Below, one piece after another: positions 5,316-9,195 of a stretch of DNA of 9,195 bases (position 1 is its first letter; the number at the start of each line of letters is the position of its first letter). Origin of the DNA: Candidatus Sumerlaeota bacterium (lineage in GTDB: Bacteria > Sumerlaeota > Sumerlaeia > MVZB01 > JAJFLK01); NCBI GenBank assembly GCA_021772735.1, contig JAJFLK010000117.1, forward strand, positions 1 to 9,195. Direction: 5' to 3'. Under the pieces are notes generated by a model. That model was not told where the DNA came from. It ran no database searches and was given only the letters and a program-made list of their open reading frames with translations. The position numbers and the translations under genes are program-made.

Positions 5316-7631
5316 ATGGCTCAAACCGAGCAGAAGGCCTATCGCCGGGCGGCGCACTTGGGTTATGCCGAGGTCGCGCTCGATCGGCCTTTGGGCCGGA
5401 CTTTCACCTACGGCCTGTCCGAGGAATTCTCGGCGCAGGTTCGCCTCGGCTCGCTCGTCGAGGTTCCACTGCGCGGCGGCACGGCGAAGGGCGTGATCGT
5501 CGGCATCACGGATCGCGTGGATTTCAAGGGCCGGGTTCGGCCCATCCTCCAGGTTCTGACGGCAGATTACTCGATCAACGAAGAAGCGCGGGCTCTGGCC
5601 CGCTGGGTCGCGGATTATTATTTCTGCGATTTGGGCGAGGCGTTGGCTGCGGTTTCCTTCATCGGCCTGAACGACGTGCATGCGCGCCTCAAGACCTTGC
5701 TGGCGCTGGCCGCGCCCGCCTACTGGCAGAGCGAGACGCGAGAGGAGGGCCCCGATGGGAACCGCGTCACCCCCAAGCAACGATTGGTTGTCGAAGCTCT
5801 GCTCTCGGCGACGAACCAGCCCTTGGCGCCCGCTGAGCTGGCCGCCCTGGCGGGCGTCGGCGATGGCGTCTTGCGAACGCTGCTCAAGCGCGGATGGCTG
5901 ATCCGCGTCGAGGAGAGCGTCGTACGCGAAGATGAATACGCCGGTCCCGAGGCGGGCGACCCCTCCAGGCCCGAAGCGACCGGAGATCAACAGGCGGCTC
6001 TCGATGCCATTGCCACCCCGCTCGAAGCCGGGCGTTTCGAGGCGTTCGTCTTGAAGGGCGTCACCGGAAGCGGCAAGACCGAAGTCTACCTGCGCGTCAT
6101 CGAGGACGCTTTGCGGCGCGGTCGGACGGCGCTTGTCCTGGTTCCCGAGATCGCGCTGACCCCGCAGACGGTCGCGGCATTCCGCGCTCGGCTCGGTTCG
6201 CTGGCCGGGGTTTATCACAGCCGCCTGAGCCTCGGGCAGAAGTATGACCTCCTGCGCAAGATCGAGGCCGGGACGGTCCGCGTCGTCATCGGCGCCCGCT
6301 CGGCCGTCTTCGCTCCGCTGCCCGATCTCGGCGTGATCGTCGTCGATGAGGAGCACGAAACTTCATACAAGCAGAACGATGCGCCGCGATATCACGCCCG
6401 CGATGTGGCGGTGTGGCGCGCCGCGCAAAACGGGGCGATCGCGATCCTCGGCTCGGCGACGCCTTCGATGGAATCGCTCCACAATGCGCGCGAAGGCAAA
6501 TATACACTTCTGGAGATGCCCCGGCGGATCGGCCCGCACGCCTCGTCCGTGATGACGCTCGTCGATATGAAGCGCCACATCGCCGAGGGCGATGGGGCTA
6601 CGGGCGCTGGAGCCGGGGGCAGCGCGATGATCTCCCCCCTCCTGCGCGAGGCGATCGACAAACGCCTGGCGGCCGGCGAGCAGACGGTGCTTCTGCTCAA
6701 CCGGCGCGGTTTCGCAAATCAAGTGCTCTGCCTCGCGTGCGAAAAGCAACGTCAGTGCCCGCGCTGCGACGTCTGCCTGACCTACCACAAGGCTGGCGGC
6801 CGCCTTGTCTGCCACTGGTGCGGCCATACCGAGCGGATGAGCGCGCGCTGCCCGCTTTGCGGCAAGGATGAGGTCAAGACGCTGGGGCTTGGCACGCAGC
6901 GAATCGAAGAGGTGCTCGGCGAGATGTTCGCCTCGGCGCGGGTCGCGCGAGTTGATGTCGATACGATGCGAGGGCGCCGGGCGTTCATCGAGGTCTGGGA
7001 TCGCATCCGGCGCGGCGAGGTCGATATCATCCTCGGCACGCAGATGATCGCTAAAGGATTTCATCTCGAATCCGTGACGCTGGTCGGAGTGATCTCGGCC
7101 GATTTCGCGCTTTTCATGCCGGATTTTCGGAGCGCCGAGCGGACCTATAATCTCCTCACGCAGGTCGCCGGCCGGGCAGGCCGAGGCGACCGGCCCGGCG
7201 AGGTGATCGTGCAGTCATTTATTCCGCATCATTACGCGATCGACCTCGCGGCGCGGCTCGAAGAGCAGACGTTTTATCAGAAGGAACTCCACATTCGCCG
7301 CGTCCTGCGATTCCCGCCCATCGCGCGTTTGATCGCCATTGGATTTTCCGGCCCCGAGGAGAGCGTCATCCGCGAGCAGGCTGTGCGGCTTGCCAATATG
7401 CTCCGTTCGCTGACGCTCGCGCCGCACTTCGGGGGGCTTAATGTTTTGGGGCCTGCGCCTGCGCCGATCGCGCGGATTGATGACAAGTATCGCTGGCGTC
7501 TCCTGCTGCGCGGGACTGCCCCCCGTCTGCTCCACGAGCTGGTGCGGCAAGGGCTCAAGGCCTTCGAGCCGCATCACAACAAGGCCAAGGTTCAACTGAC
7601 GATCGACGTCGATCCGGTGGATTTGTTGTAA
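5316..7631 (+). CDS. priA: Primosomal protein N' (replication restart helicase PriA)
   Basis: A 771-residue protein, in the normal range for PriA, the 3'-5' DNA helicase that recognises abandoned forks and reloads the replisome. In order: the 3'-DNA-end binding domain (AEVALDRPLGRTFTYG... VRLGSLVEVPLRGG), a winged-helix region, Walker A GVTGSGKT (248-255), DEEH box (344-347), GSATPSMES, the zinc-binding insertion with CLAC, CPRCDVC, CHWCG and CPLCG (about 472-515), the helicase motif GTQMIAKGFH and TQVAGRAGRGDRPGEV, then the C-terminal domain. The frame is open to a GTG at 5271, but its GGAG is only two bases away; the ATG at 5316 fits the family N-terminus better, though it lacks a ribosome binding site. 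All key motifs are intact. Confidence 0.95.
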   Translation: MAQTEQKAYRRAAHLGYAEVALDRPLGRTFTYGLSEEFSAQVRLGSLVEVPLRGGTAKGVIVGITDRVDFKGRVRPILQVLTADYSINEEARALARWVADYYFCDLGEALAAVSFIGLNDVHARLKTLLALAAPAYWQSETREEGPDGNRVTPKQRLVVEALLSATNQPLAPAELAALAGVGDGVLRTLLKRGWLIRVEESVVREDEYAGPEAGDPSRPEATGDQQAALDAIATPLEAGRFEAFVLKGVTGSGKTEVYLRVIEDALRRGRTALVLVPEIALTPQTVAAFRARLGSLAGVYHSRLSLGQKYDLLRKIEAGTVRVVIGARSAVFAPLPDLGVIVVDEEHETSYKQNDAPRYHARDVAVWRAAQNGAIAILGSATPSMESLHNAREGKYTLLEMPRRIGPHASSVMTLVDMKRHIAEGDGATGAGAGGSAMISPLLREAIDKRLAAGEQTVLLLNRRGFANQVLCLACEKQRQCPRCDVCLTYHKAGGRLVCHWCGHTERMSARCPLCGKDEVKTLGLGTQRIEEVLGEMFASARVARVDVDTMRGRRAFIEVWDRIRRGEVDIILGTQMIAKGFHLESVTLVGVISADFALFMPDFRSAERTYNLLTQVAGRAGRGDRPGEVIVQSFIPHHYAIDLAARLEEQTFYQKELHIRRVLRFPPIARLIAIGFSGPEESVIREQAVRLANMLRSLTLAPHFGGLNVLGPAPAPIARIDDKYRWRLLLRGTAPRLLHELVRQGLKAFEPHHNKAKVQLTIDVDPVDLL

Positions 7632-7644
7632 CGCGTGTCCCCGT

Positions 7645-7688
7645 GGTTCATTTCTCTTCTTGGCGTCTTTATCTGCTTTGCGTGAACC
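7645..7688 (-). repeat. Decayed CGCAAAG-type tandem repeat bounded by inverted hexamers
   Basis: Read on the minus strand, TGAACC's complement GGTTCA opens the tract, followed by ACGCAAAG, CAGATAAAG, ACGCCAAG and AAGAGAAA, about four degenerate 8-9-base units, and then TGAACC. The hexamers GGTTCA (7645-7650) and TGAACC (7683-7688) are inverted. It resembles, from memory, the ACGCAAAG intergenic repeats present in many copies in several bacterial genomes. It begins 14 bases after the priA stop. Confidence 0.5.
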
Positions 7689-7826
7689 GAATTCTGCGTC
7701 CTTCAGCTCTGTCTGCCCGTGCTTCACTTCTCTTCGTTGCGCGCATCAGCGGCTTCGTGCATAATCCTCGTTTGGGGTTCCGGCACGTCTCCACGCGCCG
7801 TCCCAAAACCCATTGATCAGATTCCC

Positions 7827-7852
7827 CGCCCCTCCCGGACTGAACAGGGGCG
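7827..7852. repeat. GC-rich inverted repeat in the spacer
   Basis: CGCCCCT (7827-7833) and AGGGGCG (7846-7852) form a perfect 7-bp stem with a 12-base loop. It overlaps the palindrome GGGCGCGCCC (7848-7857), so two structures compete. ATTTTCTG follows, giving only weak terminator character. Confidence 0.35.
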
Positions 7853-8006
7853 CGCCCATTTTCTGACGTAACTTCGCGCTCGAAACGCACGCCGGGGGGC
7901 AAGAACGCCTCGGCGGGGTCTGGAGCCGAACGCAAAAAGCGAAGCGCGATATTCGATGCGTTCGCCACGGACGTATCGTCATCTTATTCTATCCGGAGCA
8001 CGAAAT

Positions 8007-9195
8007 ATGAAACTCGCCGATCGTATCAGCCGTCTGGGAACCGAGACGGCCTTTGCCGTCTCAGCAGAGGCCGCCGCTTTCGCGGCAAAGGGCAACAAGG
8101 TTTACCCCTTCCACCTGGGCGATATTAATATCCGCACGCCGATGAACATCATCGAGGCGACGCACAAAGCCATGCTCGACGGCCGGACGGGATACTGCCC
8201 GAACACCGGCCTCCCCGCCTTGCGCGAGGCGCTGGCTTCGGATATCAACCGCACGCACGGGTCGAGCTACACCGCCGCCAACGTCATCATTCAGCCCGGC
8301 GGCAAGCCCGCGATCGGCAAGTTCCTCCTCGCGTGCATGAATCCGGGCGATGAAGTGCTCTATCCAAATCCCGGATATCCGATTTACGAATCCCAGATCG
8401 AATTCCACGGCGCAAAGGCCGTGCCGTATTCATATCGTGAGGGCTCGACGAACTTCGAGATTCTGATCGAAGAGATGGAAGCCTCGATCACACCCCGGAC
8501 GCGTCTTCTCATTCTGAACGATCTCCAGAACCCGATGGGCGCCGAGGCGAGCGAAGAAGAATTGGCGCGCCTGGCCGAGATCGTCGAGCGACACGATCTC
8601 TACATCCTGCTGGACGAAGCGTATTTCGAGATTCGATATGAGGGCGAATCGCGTTCGCTCGCTTCGCTGCCGGGCATGGCCGAGCGATGCGTGATCCTCT
8701 ACACGTTCTCCAAGAAATTCGCGATGACCGGGTGGCGGCTCGGAGCCGCGATCTGCCCCGAGGCGGTCGCCTCGACTGTTGCCAAGCTGAACGTGAATGA
8801 CGAATCGTGCTCGAACCACTTCATCCAGTATGGAGGGATCGAGGCGCTGACGGGCGATCCGAGCGGGCCGGCCGAAATTCTCCGGACCCTGAAGGGGCGG
8901 CGTGATCGCACGCACGAGTTGCTCGATTCGATCGCCGGTGTACGGTGTTTCCGGCCTGACGCGACGTTCTATCTGTTTCCGAACGTCACTGAGGCGATGG
9001 CCTCCAAGGGCATCGACGACTATGAGGAGTTTCGCAAGGCGGCCCTCGAAGCGACCGGCGTGTCTTTCTGCACGCGGCTTCACTTCGGCCGAATGCTGCC
9101 CGGGGAGACCGAGCGTTACATCCGTTTCGCGTATTCAGGCATCGAAATGGAAGATATCGAAGAGGGCATGAGCCGGCTCAAGGCCTTCATCGAGG
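8007..9195 (+). CDS. PLP-dependent class I aminotransferase (fold type I), 3' end outside the window
   Basis: 396 residues are visible and the frame is still open at the right edge; most of the domain is present. Motifs in order: HLGDINIRTP (substrate side), TGYCPNTGLPALREAL (62-77), QPGGKPAIGKFLLACMNPGDEVLYPNPGYPIY, NDLQNPMG (171-178), LLDEAYFEIRYEG with the pyridine-N aspartate D203, FSKKFAMTGWRLGAA with the Schiff-base lysine K236, and YIRFAYSG with the carboxylate-binding arginine R373. The usual NPTG is NPMG here. The GGKPAI and DESCSNHFIQYGGIEALTG segments place it near a subgroup of aspartate-aminotransferase-like enzymes; the substrate cannot be told from sequence. ATG 8007 has GGAG (7995-7998) eight bases upstream. 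Confidence 0.92.
   Translation, partial: MKLADRISRLGTETAFAVSAEAAAFAAKGNKVYPFHLGDINIRTPMNIIEATHKAMLDGRTGYCPNTGLPALREALASDINRTHGSSYTAANVIIQPGGKPAIGKFLLACMNPGDEVLYPNPGYPIYESQIEFHGAKAVPYSYREGSTNFEILIEEMEASITPRTRLLILNDLQNPMGAEASEEELARLAEIVERHDLYILLDEAYFEIRYEGESRSLASLPGMAERCVILYTFSKKFAMTGWRLGAAICPEAVASTVAKLNVNDESCSNHFIQYGGIEALTGDPSGPAEILRTLKGRRDRTHELLDSIAGVRCFRPDATFYLFPNVTEAMASKGIDDYEEFRKAALEATGVSFCTRLHFGRMLPGETERYIRFAYSGIEMEDIEEGMSRLKAFIE

Larger units (their letters stand above)
7632..8006. other. Non-coding spacer between priA and the aminotransferase gene
   Basis: These 375 bases hold no convincing gene. Two overlapping minus-strand frames are open (up to 99 codons), but they are Arg/Pro/Ser-rich, lack ribosome binding sites and resemble nothing recognised. 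Visible contents are the CGCAAAG-like tract (7645-7688), an inverted repeat CGCCCCT (7827-7833) / AGGGGCG (7846-7852), a 10-base palindrome GGGCGCGCCC (7848-7857), and the aminotransferase ribosome binding site near the end. No tRNA or intrinsic terminator with a T-run was seen. Confidence 0.6.

Noticed and set aside
5220..6356. 378-codon minus-strand open frame
   Set aside because: It lies antisense over priA, whose frame has intact helicase motifs; the composition is the Arg/Asp/Gln-rich shadow expected on the reverse strand of GC-rich coding DNA.
7669..7982. Two overlapping minus-strand frames (99 and 78 codons) in the priA/aminotransferase spacer
   Set aside because: Arg/Pro/Ser-rich, no ribosome binding site, and one runs through the CGCAAAG-like repeat. 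A frameshifted gene remnant is possible but not supported.
7962..7990. Possible promoter TCGCCA-N17-TATTCT before the aminotransferase gene
   Set aside because: Transcription would start within the GGAG ribosome binding site, and both hexamers are poor matches.
8430..9083. 217-codon minus-strand open frame
   Set aside because: It is antisense to the aminotransferase, which shows all catalytic motifs.

Overview
This is a chromosomal segment from a moderately GC-rich, apparently Gram-negative bacterium. It carries housekeeping genes and a few small uncharacterised ones. No phage, IS, CRISPR, tRNA or rRNA signature is visible. The combination of SCO1/SenC plus DUF420 (heme-copper oxidase maturation), a ferredoxin of the CIDCDxC..CP type, an rpmF-plsX pair and a decayed CGCAAAG-type intergenic repeat fits PVC-like or neighbouring candidate phyla. 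That placement is an impression from memory, not a demonstrated assignment.

Layout. Positions 2-704 hold the tail of a SCO1/SenC copper-delivery protein and a complete DUF420 membrane protein, probably the end of a cytochrome oxidase locus lying to the left. Positions 918-1151 encode a small 4Fe-4S ferredoxin. A convincing sigma70-type promoter at 1233-1262 precedes rpmF (ribosomal protein L32) and plsX (phosphate acyltransferase), which are tightly packed; ndk (nucleoside diphosphate kinase) follows after 77 bases. This ribosome/phospholipid/nucleotide cluster ends in two consecutive perfect palindromes (3088-3136), which also lie at the 3' end of a convergent gene for a very acidic protein of unknown function (3144-3668, minus).

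From the region upstream of that gene, a small Cys/His-rich protein gene (3827-4090, plus) diverges. Its leader contains a terminator-like hairpin with a nine-T tract that overlaps a competing hairpin. Next is a six-helix membrane protein of unknown function (4144-5178, minus), divergent from priA (5316-7631, plus), the primosomal replication-restart helicase. The short priA/membrane-protein spacer holds tandem GGTCA-type repeats, and both genes have a -10-like hexamer almost touching the start codon and no clear ribosome binding site.

Positions 7632-8006 are non-coding and contain a degenerate CGCAAAG-like repeat tract. The window ends inside a PLP-dependent aminotransferase gene (8007 onward), complete except for its last codons.

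The window looks mostly ordinary. The parts that merit a second look are the leader at about 3752-3826, the 7632-8006 spacer, the 5173-5219 repeats with possible leaderless starts, and the two small uncharacterised proteins at 3144-4090. I did not find a clear new multi-gene system.
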